Source: Corydoras sp. C115 | Lineage: Eukaryota > Chordata > Actinopteri > Siluriformes > Callichthyidae | Assembly: GCA_019802505.1 (NCBI GenBank) | Contig: JAFMOC010000007.1 | Location: 7,016,501-7,080,500, forward strand | Length of the DNA stretch: 64,000 bases | Direction of reading: 5' to 3' | Part shown: piece by piece, positions 1 through 9,545 of the stretch | How the letters are laid out: the number at the start of each line of letters is the position of its first letter | How positions within the stretch are numbered: position 1 is the stretch's first letter | Program-made: the position numbers and the translations under genes | The notes under the pieces: model-generated | Told to the model about the DNA's origin: nothing | The model's database searches: none | Seen by the model: only the letters and a program-made list of their open reading frames with translations

Positions 1-1620
1 ACGTTCTGTCATCTAATTGCTATAAACTGGAGGTCCATGGTAAAAGACCTGGGTTCCTTGCAAGTTTAAAATTGTCTGTGTATTTCCTCTTTAAAAACTT
101 TTTTTCTGGACCAAACAGTTGTAGAGACATTTTTAAGAGAAACTATGTACTTCAGAGGTTCTTCCCTTAAAGGATTATTTCTATTACTGTTCACAGTATG
201 AATGAATGCAAGGTTAAGTTATTAGTATCTTGTTTAGTGTGTGGTTGATACTTAACATAAAGATGGGGATTGTGCTCTAATTTACATGGCTTGCACTGCC
301 ATTTTACTTCACAGCTCTTAGAATTGTTTTTTTACACTTTAAAAGGGCTTCATTTCCAGTGAGAATTGAACTTTGGTGTAAACACAGAAAATAGGCTCTA
401 TGGTATGGTACTATAATGTTTCTCTCAAAACTTTATGATAAGTTAAATTAGATTTGTATAGTTCTCATTACTTAAAAATTATATTGGATTTCCTCCTTTG
501 CACATAGACTCATTTCCAAGTGCATGCTTTCTAGAGTACATTAGTTACATGGCAAATGCTATATTCAGATATTGTAAACTACTGTACATCACCATACACT
601 TATGTTACAAAAGATCTGCTTGGGCTGTTAGTCTTCAAACAGTTCTGCAAATATTTAGCACATTTTCCTGGCCAATAGAAGTTACTTTCTCCAACAGTTC
701 TAAACGCTGTGGATTGAAATTGTGGCCTGTGAACTAGAGATAGTAAATTGCTTCAGGTGTGAATTTGTGTTTGTGTGCCTTCTTGTTTGTCTGTTCACAG
801 TATCTAACATTTGCACGAGCACCATCAGACTGCTGCACTCCCACATTTATGTATTTAGTACAAGTGGCTTGGATAATTGGCAATATCACAAGTGTATTTA
901 AAAGATGCCAAACACAACAACTGTACCTGTTTGCGGTTATCCTTAGGGTCTTAAACCATTATCTAATGGTAAAATGGACCAACAGACTTTGCATTTAGTA
1001 ATTGTATAAGTGATAAGTGCATCTATATGGTAAATGAAACTTTTTTAAAGCAAGTTTGAACGCATTGACTCGTACTTGATTGTTTTTAAGTTTTAGGTGA
1101 CATCTTTAGGGAGACCCTCTATTTGTTTCAGCGTCTGTGAACAAAACTGGGTCCATGTACACATCGGCTGATGTCACTGAAATGGAATTCCTGAAACCGG
1201 AGCAACGATTTTGAGCCTTTTTTTTTTTTTTTTTAAATACACTTCACAAGTGTCACAAGATTTCAACAAATGCATTCTGACATCTTGGAGAACATTCATA
1301 AAAAGTCTGGAGCTTGTAACAGCAGCAAAGTGGGACACCAGAATGTATCATGAGAAAATGTTGCCCCACACTATGTATCATGGTCTGTTAACGTCGTACT
1401 TGCCATATACTGTATTTTCCTTCTTAGTAGAATGGTGTACAATTGTCTATATTGCAAGGTTTTGATCTGCTAATGTCTGTAATTAAAACTATATTTGCTT
1501 ACTTCTCTGTATAACAAACTGTTTTATAAATAATAAAGAAAATGTATTTCTGTATAAATAAATTGTCTTCTGAACTAGTTAATTAAAGCTGAAAATATAT
1601 ACAAAGGTCTTCTTTTAAAA
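1..1620 (+). other. Probable 3' UTR of an upstream plus-strand gene (non-coding)
   Basis: I see no convincing coding sequence here: the short open frames have no family resemblance and no paired splice sites. The stretch is AT-rich and non-repetitive, and it ends with a cluster of plus-strand polyadenylation signals (AATAAA at 1532-1537 and again at 1557-1562). This is how the end of a long vertebrate 3' UTR looks. The gene it would belong to lies outside the window, so the assignment is an inference. Confidence 0.3.
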
Positions 1621-1659
1621 TAAAGCTATAGTGCTGCTATGAAAATACATGAATAGGCA

Positions 1660-1925
1660 ATATTGGAACCTGGATTTCTATTGGACTGGCATTCCTGTAG
1701 GATGCCGCCAATCGAACTACTGTATATAGTTTTCCAATTTTTCGTTTTTCCGATTGTTAAATACAAACACCTGATCACTACACAATTTGTACAAAGCTGT
1801 CCTAAACTGTTAATGCTGCCGGCCAGCTCAAGGAGGATGCGTTCCCCACTGAACCTTGGTCTTCCCAAGGTTTCTTCCTTAAAATAACAACATAATGGGG
1901 AGGTATTTTTCTTGAAAAAATCTCA
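1660..1925 (+). repeat. Fragment of a LINE 3' UTR (same family as 5095-6009 and 61905-62215)
   Basis: This stretch aligns by eye with 5690-5910 and 61905-62080. They share the run through 'tatagttttcca', 'ctgccggccagctcaaggag', 'ccccactga..cttggtc' and 'aaggtttcttccttaaa.taacaacata'. It is more diverged than the other two copies and lacks both the coding part and the terminal tail. It is a non-coding relic. Confidence 0.6.
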
Positions 1926-1994
1926 TAGTCTAAACTTGACATCTTTTTACTGAAACTAACGAGACTAATTTGATCTGATGTGACCTGATGCCTG

Positions 1995-1998
<4 letters not shown>

Positions 1999-2062
<64 letters not shown>
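1999..2062. repeat. (TA)n microsatellite, left arm of a SINE-split array
   Basis: About 32 uninterrupted TA units. The array resumes at about 2378-2415 on the far side of a minus-strand SINE, so the SINE appears to have landed inside it. Confidence 0.95.
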
Positions 2063-2066
<4 letters not shown>

Positions 2067-2375
2067 TTCATTCATTCATTATCTTCCGCTTTTTCCTATA
2101 TTAGGGTCGCGATGGGGTTCCCCATGCCCATCCTGGGGAGAAAGTTTCGGGCTCTGGGCAGGACAGGGTGCCAATCTATCGCTGGGCACACACTCACTCA
2201 CACTCTATATGGGGCAATTTGGAGAACTCAATTGACTTGATCCATATTTTTGGACTGTGGGAGGAAACCCACGCAGACACAGGGAGAACATGGAAAATCC
2301 ACCCAGATGGGGATTCGAACCGGGAATCCCTAGTGCTGAGAGGCGAATGTGCTAACCACTAAGCCACCATGCCGC

Positions 2376-2376
<1 letters not shown>
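2063..2376 (-). mobile_element. tRNA-derived SINE, subfamily A, near full length
   Basis: On the minus strand the element starts with GGCGGCATGGTGGCTTAGTG (box A region), followed by a box B match (GGTTCGAATCC). It continues through the shared body (CATGTTCTCCC, CCAGCGATAGATTGGC, CCCATGCCCATCC on the other strand) to a tail ending GCGGAAGATAATGAATGAATG. It has the subfamily A signature 'ggatcaagtcaattgagtt'. It sits inside a TA microsatellite, so its target duplication cannot be told from the array. Confidence 0.85.

Positions 2377-2416
<40 letters not shown>
2377..2416. repeat. (TA)n microsatellite, right arm
   Basis: TA repeat directly after the SINE 5' end. It continues the array interrupted at 2062. 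Confidence 0.9.
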
Positions 2417-2420
<4 letters not shown>

Positions 2421-2454
2421 AAGTTTTTTTTTACATAGTCATTTTTCATTTATT

Positions 2455-2580
2455 CATATCCTTAAATCCTGTTGTCATCCTGTATCATGCCAGACCTTGT
2501 ACTATGACCCCAACAATCAAATTAGAATACTTGTAAGTTGCTTACAATAAAATAGTCTGAAAATGACTATGCTATATATA
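2455..2580. repeat. Old dispersed repeat, second copy at 42625-42805
   Basis: This shares with 42700-42805 the order 'tcctgt...catg.c.gacctt/cctgtgct', 'ct.t.accccaacaatcaa', 'gagttgctt/aagttgctt' and 'aaatgac'. Both look like heavily diverged copies of one short dispersed fish repeat. No coding capacity is visible. Confidence 0.35.
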
Positions 2581-2799
2581 TATAGGAGAATTAGAAACTT
2601 ATTTCTGGTGAAAGGCATTATGTGACCATGAACTCACTGGCTATATTATTAGGTCCCCCTTGTTTCCAGTTTTTTTATTTACAAAATGTCAAGTTCAGCT
2701 TATGACATAGATGCACTTCAGGATTCTACAACTACACATTTTATCTAGTGTGTTATTCCCTTTTACAATGTTCTTTAATACATAGGACCACCACTGGCC

Positions 2800-3090
2800 A
2801 TGCATTTATTGGTGGATGATTCTCAACATTGCAGTTACATTGACACAGTGTGTTGCGCTGGTATGAGTTTGAACACAGCAGACTTTTAACTGTACTTGCT
2901 GTGCACGCTGTTAGACAGACTGCTTCACTTTGCAAATGTAAATTCAGACATGGCAGATTATTCCCAGTGTGACAGTGTCACTGAGGTGTTTAAAAACTTC
3001 TACTGAACTACTGGTACTACTGCAAAACACACTAAAACACCATCACTGCAGCCATGTCACTGCAGTGCTGATAATCATCCACCACCCAAA
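2800..3090. repeat. Diverged dispersed repeat (stop-rich, CACTGCAGTG motifs)
   Basis: The segment contains 'ttgcgctggtatgagt', 'gtgtcactgaggtgttta', 'acactaaaacaccatcactg' and 'cactgcagtgctga'. Similar words recur at 33955-34160 in the other orientation. This vocabulary is typical of a very common short repeat of ostariophysan genomes. Family assignment is from recall and not verified. Confidence 0.4.
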
Positions 3091-3323
3091 TCTTACAAAT
3101 AAGTGTAAAAGTGTGTGTTTCCTATACATTTGACATACTTACTCTTCAAAGTTCTGTAGAGGTTTATATACTCTTTACAAATACCAAGAAGCGGCTCAAG
3201 ATGTCTCACTGCCGCTACATGGTTCGAGTAACACCACTGATTGGTCACCAAGAATGATTAGTGCTAATGTACACAGGGGAAACTTATATTTATGTGAATT
3301 TAAAGTTATTTGTTTGGGTGTTC

Positions 3324-3451
3324 AGCGATGGATTGGCACCCTGTCCTGGGTGTATCTGCCCAGCGCCCGAGACGTTCTCTCCTGGATGGGGATGGGGAAC
3401 CCCATCACGACCCTAATAGAGGATAAAGCGGAAGATAATGAAAGAATGAAT
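3324..3451 (+). mobile_element. SINE 3' half (5'-truncated)
   Basis: Begins in the SINE body at 'cagcgatggattggca' and runs to the tail 'aggataaagcggaagataat' plus a short GAAT tail. The tRNA-like head is missing, as expected from incomplete reverse transcription. Confidence 0.8.
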
Positions 3452-3507
3452 GTTTGGGTGTTTTTTTTTATATGTGAGTGATTTAAATAAAGTTTCTTTA
3501 AAAAAAA

Positions 3508-3800
3508 TTCCAGGTTCAAATCTCAATCTCAATGGGTGGAGTTTCCATGTTCTCCCCGTGTCCGTGTGGGTTTCCCCCTAGTTCTCCGTTTCCTCCCACA
3601 GTCCGAAAACATGGATTCATGGTAAGTTGAATGCTCTCAACTGCCCTATATAGTGTGTCTGTGTGAGTGAATGTGTGCTAGTGATAGATTGGCACCCTGT
3701 CCTGGGTGTATCTGCCCAACGCCCGAAATGTTCTCCCCTGGATGGGCATTTCTCTCGAACCTAGTAAAGGATTAAGCGGAAGACAATAAATAATGAAAAA
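3508..3800 (+). mobile_element. SINE, subfamily B, 5'-truncated and diverged
   Basis: Starts near the box B region ('ccaggttcaaatctca') and reaches the 'ggattaagcggaagacaat' tail. It carries 'ggattcatggtaagttgaatg' in place of the subfamily A 'ggatcaagtcaattgagtt'. Related subfamily B copies are at 17015, 33036 and 62625. The DNA just downstream (3801-3995) is also duplicated after the copy at 17015. Confidence 0.75.
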
Positions 3801-3995
3801 AAAACACCAACAGTTGAGGAATTGCACGTAAATGAAGGTTTATACTGTCAATACAGTGTAAATTTGAGTATACATCTAAACTGATTGTCCCAACGTTTAG
3901 AAAGTTAAACAAATTATTTATAACGAAGCAGCTGGACTACAATCTTTATTTATAGAACTATAAAGTACATTATATATTCAATGGTAAGTGTAATT
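3801..3995 (+). repeat. Non-SINE sequence duplicated at 17338-17540
   Basis: Both places contain 'caatacagtgtaaa', 'tctaaactg.ttgtcc', 'caaattattt', 'gcagctgga' and 'agaactataaagtacattat' in the same order and spacing, each directly downstream of a subfamily B SINE in the same orientation. It is either a longer composite repeat or a segmental duplication. Confidence 0.7.
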
Positions 3996-4095
3996 AATGA
4001 GTCTGCAAACAATATTATAAACAAACACAAAAACACTGTTCTAACTTAGGTCAGAAAAAACAACGATAACAGCTTTCTTTTTATTCGCTATTGAG

Positions 4096-4455
4096 TAGAG
4101 CTGTGCGATACCAAGTTTTTTATACAGGGCCAATATCGCGATATTCGATACCGATACTGATACTTTTTAATATTTAAGCTTCATTGATCCAAAAGACCTA
4201 GTATAGAATTTCGCCAAACATTGTAGGTGACAACAAAATAAAAAAAAACCTAACCTTGGAAGAGCAGTCTTTATAAAGAACCGGCAGTTTCCCTTCCATT
4301 AAAGATTTCCGACTTGGAATTCTATATTTTGGGTCAAGGATCTTGATAAAATCATGAAAGCCCTGGTCTTGCACAATGAAGATAAGTTGCAGGTCCTTCA
4401 CCATCATCCCTACCAGGCTCCTAGTGATCTCCTCAGCTCTTGGGGAATCGGCTAA
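4096..4455 (-). pseudogene. hAT transposon remnant: terminal repeat plus transposase C-terminal piece
   Basis: The left edge is the terminal inverted repeat TAGAGCTGTGCG followed by the ATCGAT-rich end shared with the hAT copies at 14783-15816 and 15847-16323 (opposite orientation here). From about 4455 down to 4257 on the minus strand an open frame encodes a hAT/ZBED-type segment: an acidic 'ADSPRAEEITRSLVG' part, then 'VQDQGFHDFIKILDPKY' and 'PSRKSL'. That is the region before the catalytic core glutamate in ZBED1-like transposases. The rest of the transposase is absent, and the other side is cut by an AAT array and a SINE. It is a dead copy. Confidence 0.65.
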
Positions 4456-4458
4456 GGA

Positions 4459-4459
4459 A

Positions 4460-4501
<42 letters not shown>
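4459..4501. repeat. (AAT)n microsatellite, left arm
   Basis: About 14 AAT units. The array resumes at 4851-4887 after a plus-strand SINE. On the minus strand it adds a run of leucines to the front of the hAT fragment's open frame. Confidence 0.95.
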
Positions 4502-4502
<1 letters not shown>

Positions 4503-4848
4503 GCGGCACGGTGGCTTAGTGGTTAGCACGTTCGCCTCTCAGTGCTAGGGATTCCCGGTTCGAATCCCCATCTGGGTGGAGTTTCCATGTTCTCCCCGTG
4601 TCCGCGTGGGTTTCCTCCGGGTTCTCCGGTTTCCTCCCACAGTCCAAAAACATGGATCAAGTTAATTGAGTTCTCCAAATTGCCCCATATAGAGTGTGTA
4701 TGTGTGAGTGAGTGTGTGCCCAGCGATGGATTGGCGCCCTGTTCTGGGTCTGTCTGCCCGGCGCCCGGGACGTTCTCCCCTGGATGGGCATGGGGAACCC
4801 CACCGCGACCCTAGTAGAGGATAGAGCGGGAGATAATGAATGAATGAA

Positions 4849-4850
<2 letters not shown>
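4503..4850 (+). mobile_element. tRNA-derived SINE, subfamily A, full length
   Basis: Starts GCGGCACGGTGGCTTAGTGG and has box A (TGGCTTAGTGG) and box B (GGTTCGAATCC) at tRNA spacing. It runs through the complete body to 'cgcgaccctagtagagg', a GCGGGAGATAATG tail and (GAAT)n. It sits between two AAT arrays. This is the best-preserved plus-strand copy and a good reference for the family. Confidence 0.9.

Positions 4851-4887
<37 letters not shown>
4851..4887. repeat. (AAT)n microsatellite, right arm
   Basis: AAT/ATA repeat continuing directly from the SINE's GAAT tail. It is either the other half of the array at 4459-4501 or a target duplication grown by slippage. Confidence 0.9.
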
Positions 4888-5094
4888 TATAATTATTTTT
4901 TTAACCTTTGTTATTTTTAAAGTCTCCATAAATGTCATACTTGTATGGCTTTGTAAATATTCCTTGGAGTTAAATTGTTCTGTTCATAATTTTTTTTTTA
5001 TAGTCCAGTCCACCTCTTATGATATATCTTTCAATCTTTATGTTATTTTGTTTACATTGTGTGCACTTGCCTGTTGCTTTAATTCTATAAAATT

Positions 5095-6009
5095 CCAAAG
5101 GCTCCACAGTATCTGAGTGAGCTGATTCAATCATACAAGCCAACACGTGAGCTCCGATCTCAAGGTGCTGGTTTACTCTTAGCTCCTAGAATAAATTAAA
5201 TTACTGCTGGTGGAAGAGCGTTCTCCCACAAGGCTCCTCAACTTTGGAATAGCCTTCCAGTTACTGTTCGTGATTCTGAATCACTATTAATCTTTAAAAA
5301 TAAATTAAAAACACATTTATTTAATCTGGCGTTTAATTAATCCCCTGTAGATAAAGATGTAGATCTCAGACTTGGCTGTGTTGGGGGGTAATCTCTGATC
5401 AGTGTATGCTGGCGTTTCACCTCTTCACCCACCTCATCATTAATGGGGGGGTGTGGGGCTGAAATGATGCTGTTCCGGGGCGCCATCTCAACTATGTAGA
5501 GTCTGCAGTATCTGCCTCTTTTAGTTATGCTGCTCTAGTCAGTGATGCCGGAGTCACATGCTGCACTGTGTCAATTAATTACTTATTAATTAAATGCCGT
5601 GCTTTATTATTAGCTCTAACTGCCTTCCTTGTCTGTTTCTTTTGAGGTGTCCCCCGGCTTCCTGGAGATCTTCATCCATGGCTCTGCTGACGAATACTGT
5701 ATGGAACCTGACAAGGCGGTCCTGCAGGACGCCCCCTAATGGACTCACATATAGTTTTCCAGTTGTTAGTTTTTCCATTTGATTAATATCTGTACATGGC
5801 TGTTCTACACTGTTGTTGCTGCCCGGCCGCTCAAGGAGGAAGAGTCCCCCACTGAGTCTTGGTCCTCCTAAGGTTTCTTCCTTAAATAACAACATAAAAG
5901 GGAGTTTTTTCTTGCCACTGTCGCTTCGGCTTGCTCTTTGGGGGTTTAAAGGCTTTTCATTCTGTAAAGCTGCTTTGTGACAATGTACTGTTGTAAAAAG
6001 CGCTATATA
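5095..6009 (+). pseudogene. 3' end of a CR1/L2-superfamily LINE, split by a Tc1 insertion
   Basis: 5095-5335 reads, with one stop, as the C-terminal end of a LINE reverse-transcriptase protein ('YLSELIQSYKPTRELRS', then 'GRAFSHKAPQLWNSLPV' and 'FKNKLKTHLFNL'). The 3' UTR follows, ending 'tgacaatgtactgttgtaaa' 'aagcgctata' at 6009. The missing end 'aataaataacttgaacttga' resumes at 7567, just past the Tc1. The rejoined end matches the uninterrupted copy at 62140-62215. The 5' part of the LINE is missing. Confidence 0.75.
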
Positions 6010-7564
6010 CAGTGGGTTGCAAAAGTATTCATACCCCTTGAACTTTTCCATATTTTGTCACATTACAACCACAAACATAAATATATTTCACTGGAATTTA
6101 ATGTGAAAGACCAACACAAAGTGGTATACAATTGTGAAGTGGAAGGAAATTTTACAAATAAAAAACTGAAAAGTGCGACGTGCAAAAGTATTCAGCCCCC
6201 TTTTCCCTGAGTGCATTCAGAAGTTGCCTGATGAGTGCTAATGACTCAAAAGGGTCCACCTGTGTGTAATCTAATCTCAGTACAAATACAGCTGCTCCGT
6301 GACGGCCTCAGATGTTGGTTAAGAGAATATTGGGGAGCAAACAGCATCATGAAGTCCAAAGAACCCACCAGACAGGTTAGGAATATGGTTTTGGAGAAGT
6401 TTAAAGCAGGCTTAGGTTATAAAAAGATTTCCAAAGCTTTGAACATCTCACGGAGCACTGTTCAATCCATCATCCGGAAATGGAAAGAGTATGGCACCAC
6501 AGTAAACCTGCCAAGACAAGGCCGTCCACCTAAACTTACAGGCCGAACAAGGAGATCACTGATCAGAGAGGCAGCCAAGAGGCCCATGGTGACTCTGGAT
6601 GAAATGCAGAGAGCCACAGCTCAGGTGGGGGAAACTGTCCACAGGACAACAATTAGTCGTGCACTACACAAATGTGGTCTTTATGGAAGAGTGGCAAGGA
6701 GAAAGCCATTGTTAAAAGAAAACCATAAGAAGTCCCGTTTGCAGTTTGCCAGAAGCCATGTTGAGGACACAGCAAACATGTGGAAGAAGGTGCTTTGGTC
6801 AGACGAGACCAAAATTGAACTTTTTGGCCACAATGCAAAACGCTATGTGTGGCGGAGAAATAACACTGCACATCACTCTGAAAACACCATCCCCACTGTC
6901 AAATATGGTGGTGGCAGCATCATGCTCTGGGGGTGCTTCTCTTCAGCAGGGACCGGGAAGTTGGTCAAAGTTGATGGGAAGATGGATGGAGCCATATACA
7001 GGGCAATCTTGGAAGAAAACCTGTTGGAGTCAGCAAAAGATTTGAGACTGGGGCGGAGGTTCACCTTCCAGCAGGACAACGACCCTAAACATAAAGCCAG
7101 AGCTACAATGGAGTGGTTTAAAAAAAAGAATATTCATGTGTTAGAATGGCCCAGTCAAAGTCCAGACCTAAACCCAATTGAGAATTTGTGGCAAGATCTC
7201 AAAACTGCTGTTCACAAACGCTCTCCATCCAATCTGACTGAGCTTGAGCTGTTTTGCAAGGAGGAATGGGCAAGAATTTCAGTCACTAGATGTGCAAAGC
7301 TGGTGGAGACATACCCTAAAAGACTTGCAGCTGTAATTGCAGCAAAAGGTGGCTCCACAAAGTATTGACTCAGGGGGGCTGAATACTTTTGCACGTCGCA
7401 CTTTTCAGTTTTTTATTTGTAAAATTTCCTTCCACTTCACAATTGTATACCACTTTGTGTTGGTCTTTCACATTAAATTCCAGTGAAATATATTTATGTT
7501 TGTGGTTGTAATGTGACAAAATATGGAAAAGTTCAAGGGGTATGAATACTTTTGCAACCCACTG
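6010..7564 (+). mobile_element. Complete Tc1/mariner element (1555 bp) with long inverted repeats
   Basis: The element starts CAGTGGGTTGCAAAAGTATT and ends with the reverse complement of that, flanked on both sides by the TA dinucleotide that Tc1/mariner elements duplicate. The inverted repeats extend about 190-200 bp (6010 to about 6205 against about 7370 to 7564) and I find no mismatch between the arms by eye. A single uninterrupted transposase frame lies between them. It was inserted into the 3' tail of the LINE that starts at 5095. Near-identical arms and an open frame point to a very recent insertion. Confidence 0.93.
6349..7368 (+). CDS. Tc1-type DD34E transposase, apparently intact
   Basis: Cut-and-paste transposase, 339 aa, acting in the nucleus on the element's inverted repeats. 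The N-terminal paired-type DNA-binding region has two helix-turn-helix parts (about residues 5-50, 'LGYKKISKALNISRSTVQSI', and about 68-115), with a GRPPK minor-groove hook near residue 58. The catalytic core shows all three acids: D152 (WSDETK), D243 (QQDNDPKHKA) and E278 (SPDLNPIENLW). There are 34 residues between the second D and the E, the Tc1 spacing. The frame is open further upstream to 6235. I chose the ATG at 6349 because the product then begins MKSKE and has the usual Tc1 length of about 340 aa. No stop or frameshift is present. It ends at TGA 7366-7368, just inside the right inverted repeat. Confidence 0.93.
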   Translation: MKSKEPTRQVRNMVLEKFKAGLGYKKISKALNISRSTVQSIIRKWKEYGTTVNLPRQGRPPKLTGRTRRSLIREAAKRPMVTLDEMQRATAQVGETVHRTTISRALHKCGLYGRVARRKPLLKENHKKSRLQFARSHVEDTANMWKKVLWSDETKIELFGHNAKRYVWRRNNTAHHSENTIPTVKYGGGSIMLWGCFSSAGTGKLVKVDGKMDGAIYRAILEENLLESAKDLRLGRRFTFQQDNDPKHKARATMEWFKKKNIHVLEWPSQSPDLNPIENLWQDLKTAVHKRSPSNLTELELFCKEEWARISVTRCAKLVETYPKRLAAVIAAKGGSTKY

Positions 7565-7584
7565 TAAATAAATAACTTGAACTT

Positions 7585-7677
7585 GAACCACTTTCTTCTG
7601 AAGTCCTTGATCAGCACCCAGTCACTGGATTGGAACGGGTGAAGTGGATGGTCAGCTGGCTTCGGTAGGATCGCCTT
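7585..7677 (-). pseudogene. Endogenous retrovirus pol relic: integrase C-terminal piece
   Basis: On the minus strand a short open frame reads '..HPFQSSDWVLIKDFRRKW', like the C-terminal DNA-binding part of a retroviral integrase. It lies between the tail of the LINE that ends near 7584 and the 3' end of the L2 at 7678. With the reverse-transcriptase and RNase H piece at 9177-9545 in the same orientation, it suggests one provirus later split by the L2 and heavily deleted. It is far too short to be functional. The family call rests on this short match, so confidence is moderate. Confidence 0.45.
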
Positions 7678-9176
7678 TACATTTACATTTACATTTACAT
7701 TTAGTCATTTAACAGACGCTTTTATCCAAAGCGACTTACAAATGAGAACACCACAAGTCAGAAGCCATGGAGAAAACCAACTATAGTGTAAGTTCATCAA
7801 ACCAGATTGTTATTCGAAGCAGCGCGCCCCCCCCCCCTTTTTTTTATTTATTTTTTTTTTTATAACAGGTATTTGGTAAATAGATGCGTCTTAAGTAGTT
7901 TCTTAAAACTGTTTAGAGATTCTGCCTTACGGACAGAGTTGGGAAGATCGTTCCACCATTTTGCAGTGGTGAACGCCACAGAATGAGAATTAGCTCCTCG
8001 GTGAGGTGGAATCACCAGGCGGCAATCATCACTGGAGTGAAGTGAACGAGTCGGAGTGTATTTTGAAAAGATAGAGTGAAGGTAAGAGGGGGAAGATCCA
8101 GAAATGGTTCTGTATGCCAGAGTCAGCGACTTGTACTGAATGCGAGCAGCTACAGGAAGCCAATGGAGGGAAGTGAGTAATGGGGTGACATGAGTTCGCT
8201 TGGGCTGGTTAAACACGAGTCGGGCTGCGAAGTTTTGAATTAGTTGAAGAGGTCTGATGGTGGAAGTTGGGATACCGGCAAGTGCATTACAATAATCAAG
8301 CCGGGATAAGACTAGGGCTTGAACAAGCAGTTGGATAGCATGTTCAGTCAGAAAGGGTCTGATCTTCCTTATGTTATAAAGAAGGAATCTACAAGAACGG
8401 GCGGTTTTGATAACATGATCAGAGAATTTAAGGTGGGAGTCTATTGTGAACCCAAGGTTCCGGACCGAATCAGTTGGGGAGATTGTGGAGCCATCAATTT
8501 GGAAGGTCAGGTTGTGATGGATTGAGGGTTTAGCTGGGATAATGAGAAGCTCTGTTTTTTCTAAGTTTAATTTGAGATGACGGGCCTTCATCCAGACAGA
8601 TATGTCGGAGAGGCATGCAGATACCCGATTTGAGATGGTGGTGTCATCAGGGGCAAAAGACAGATGAAGTTGAGTGTCATCAGCATAGCAGTGGTAAGAG
8701 AAACCATGCGCCTGGATGACTGTGCTCAGTGATGTCATGTAAAGAGAGAAGAGGAGAGGACCAAGTACAGAGCCCTGAGGCACACCAGTGCGTACTTGGT
8801 GAGAGTTAGAGATCTTCCCATTCCATGACACTTTGAAGGTCCTTCCTGTGAGATAGGATCGAAACCATTCAAGTGTCGTATCAGAAAAGCCTAATTCAGC
8901 TAGAGTGGACAGTAGAATCTGATGATTTACTGTATCAAAAGCTGCAGAAAGGTCTAACAAAATGAGGACCGAGGATTGAGATTTGGCTTTGGCAGATTTA
9001 AGTGAGTCAATCACAGAGAGCAATGCTGTCTCCGTGGAGTGACCACATCTAAAACCGGATTGATTGGGATCAAGGAGATTATTCTGATTAAGAAATTTGG
9101 AGACCTGTGTGGATACCACCCGTTCAAGTGTTTTAGACAGGAAAGGTAAAAGAGAAACAGGTCTGTAGCTATCTGG
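7678..9176 (-). mobile_element. L2-clade LINE, 5'-truncated
   Basis: The 3' end is at the left: a repeated (TTTACA)n tail, then 'gtcatttaacagacgctttt' 'atccaaagcgacttacaaatg', the standard fish L2 3' end. Next comes a C-run/T-run tract (7827-7860), then the reverse-transcriptase frame. The copy stops at about 9176, directly against retroviral RNase H sequence, so most of the 5' half of the LINE is missing. Related 3' ends are at 45210-45900 and 62355-62535. Confidence 0.85.
7860..9176 (-). CDS. L2 LINE reverse transcriptase, N-terminally truncated but open
   Basis: The frame is open for about 438 codons from 9176 down to the stop at 7860. It shows reverse-transcriptase blocks in order: 'SYRPVSLLPFLSKTLE', 'QSGFRCGHSTETALL', 'LLDLSAAFDTVNH', 'GVPQGSVLGPLLFSLYM', the catalytic YADDTQLHL, and 'LGFTIDSHLKFSDHV'. 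The typical L2 C-terminus follows ('LPVAARIQYK', 'KWWNDLPNSVRKAESLNSFK'). No ATG start is expected, because the endonuclease and the start of the ORF were lost by 5' truncation. The absence of stops suggests a fairly young insertion, but it cannot move on its own. Confidence 0.85.
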   Translation of the reverse strand, partial: PDSYRPVSLLPFLSKTLERVVSTQVSKFLNQNNLLDPNQSGFRCGHSTETALLSVIDSLKSAKAKSQSSVLILLDLSAAFDTVNHQILLSTLAELGFSDTTLEWFRSYLTGRTFKVSWNGKISNSHQVRTGVPQGSVLGPLLFSLYMTSLSTVIQAHGFSYHCYADDTQLHLSFAPDDTTISNRVSACLSDISVWMKARHLKLNLEKTELLIIPAKPSIHHNLTFQIDGSTISPTDSVRNLGFTIDSHLKFSDHVIKTARSCRFLLYNIRKIRPFLTEHAIQLLVQALVLSRLDYCNALAGIPTSTIRPLQLIQNFAARLVFNQPKRTHVTPLLTSLHWLPVAARIQYKSLTLAYRTISGSSPSYLHSIFSKYTPTRSLHSSDDCRLVIPPHRGANSHSVAFTTAKWWNDLPNSVRKAESLNSFKKLLKTHLFTKYLL

Positions 9177-9545
9177 GATCTGTCCAGATGTTTACTGTTT
9201 CTCCCTCATCTAGTTTACATGCTCTGGTTAGTTCTGTGCTGAGTTTTGTTTTGGAGGCCTTGTGACCTTGCTCTGCCAGATGCTTCAACAGAGCCAAAGT
9301 TGCCTCTTTACACACAGTCTGTGTTGGTACTGCCACCAACAGGTCATCTACATATTGTAAAAGGACAGTGTTTTTAGGCCATTTCAGTAATTTTAAGCTT
9401 GTGTGCAGTGCTGCATTGTAAATTGGAGTTGCTTTGGCATGTAATCGGATTTTGGTGTGATTTTTACTGGCTTGATCCACGTCAAATATCCGGTTCGCCC
9501 ACAATTTAGGAGGAACTTTGGCCAATTCACGTTCCTCAGTGTCGA
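9177..9545 (-). pseudogene. Endogenous retrovirus pol relic: RT and RNase H pieces with internal deletions
   Basis: Minus-strand open frame with three pieces of a retroviral pol in the right order but with the sequence between them missing. First is the start of the RT region ('ELAKVPPKLWANRIFDV'). Next is the RT active-site block with YVDD. Last is the start of RNase H ('VNIWTD'), which breaks off where the L2 begins. The joints are in frame, so the ORF stays open, but the domains are far too short to work. It is an old, dead copy. Confidence 0.6.

Noticed and set aside
4503..4575. tRNA gene, from a good A box and B box
   Set aside because: The promoter boxes belong to the SINE head. The sequence does not fold into a full cloverleaf with an acceptor stem and is followed by the SINE body in every copy.
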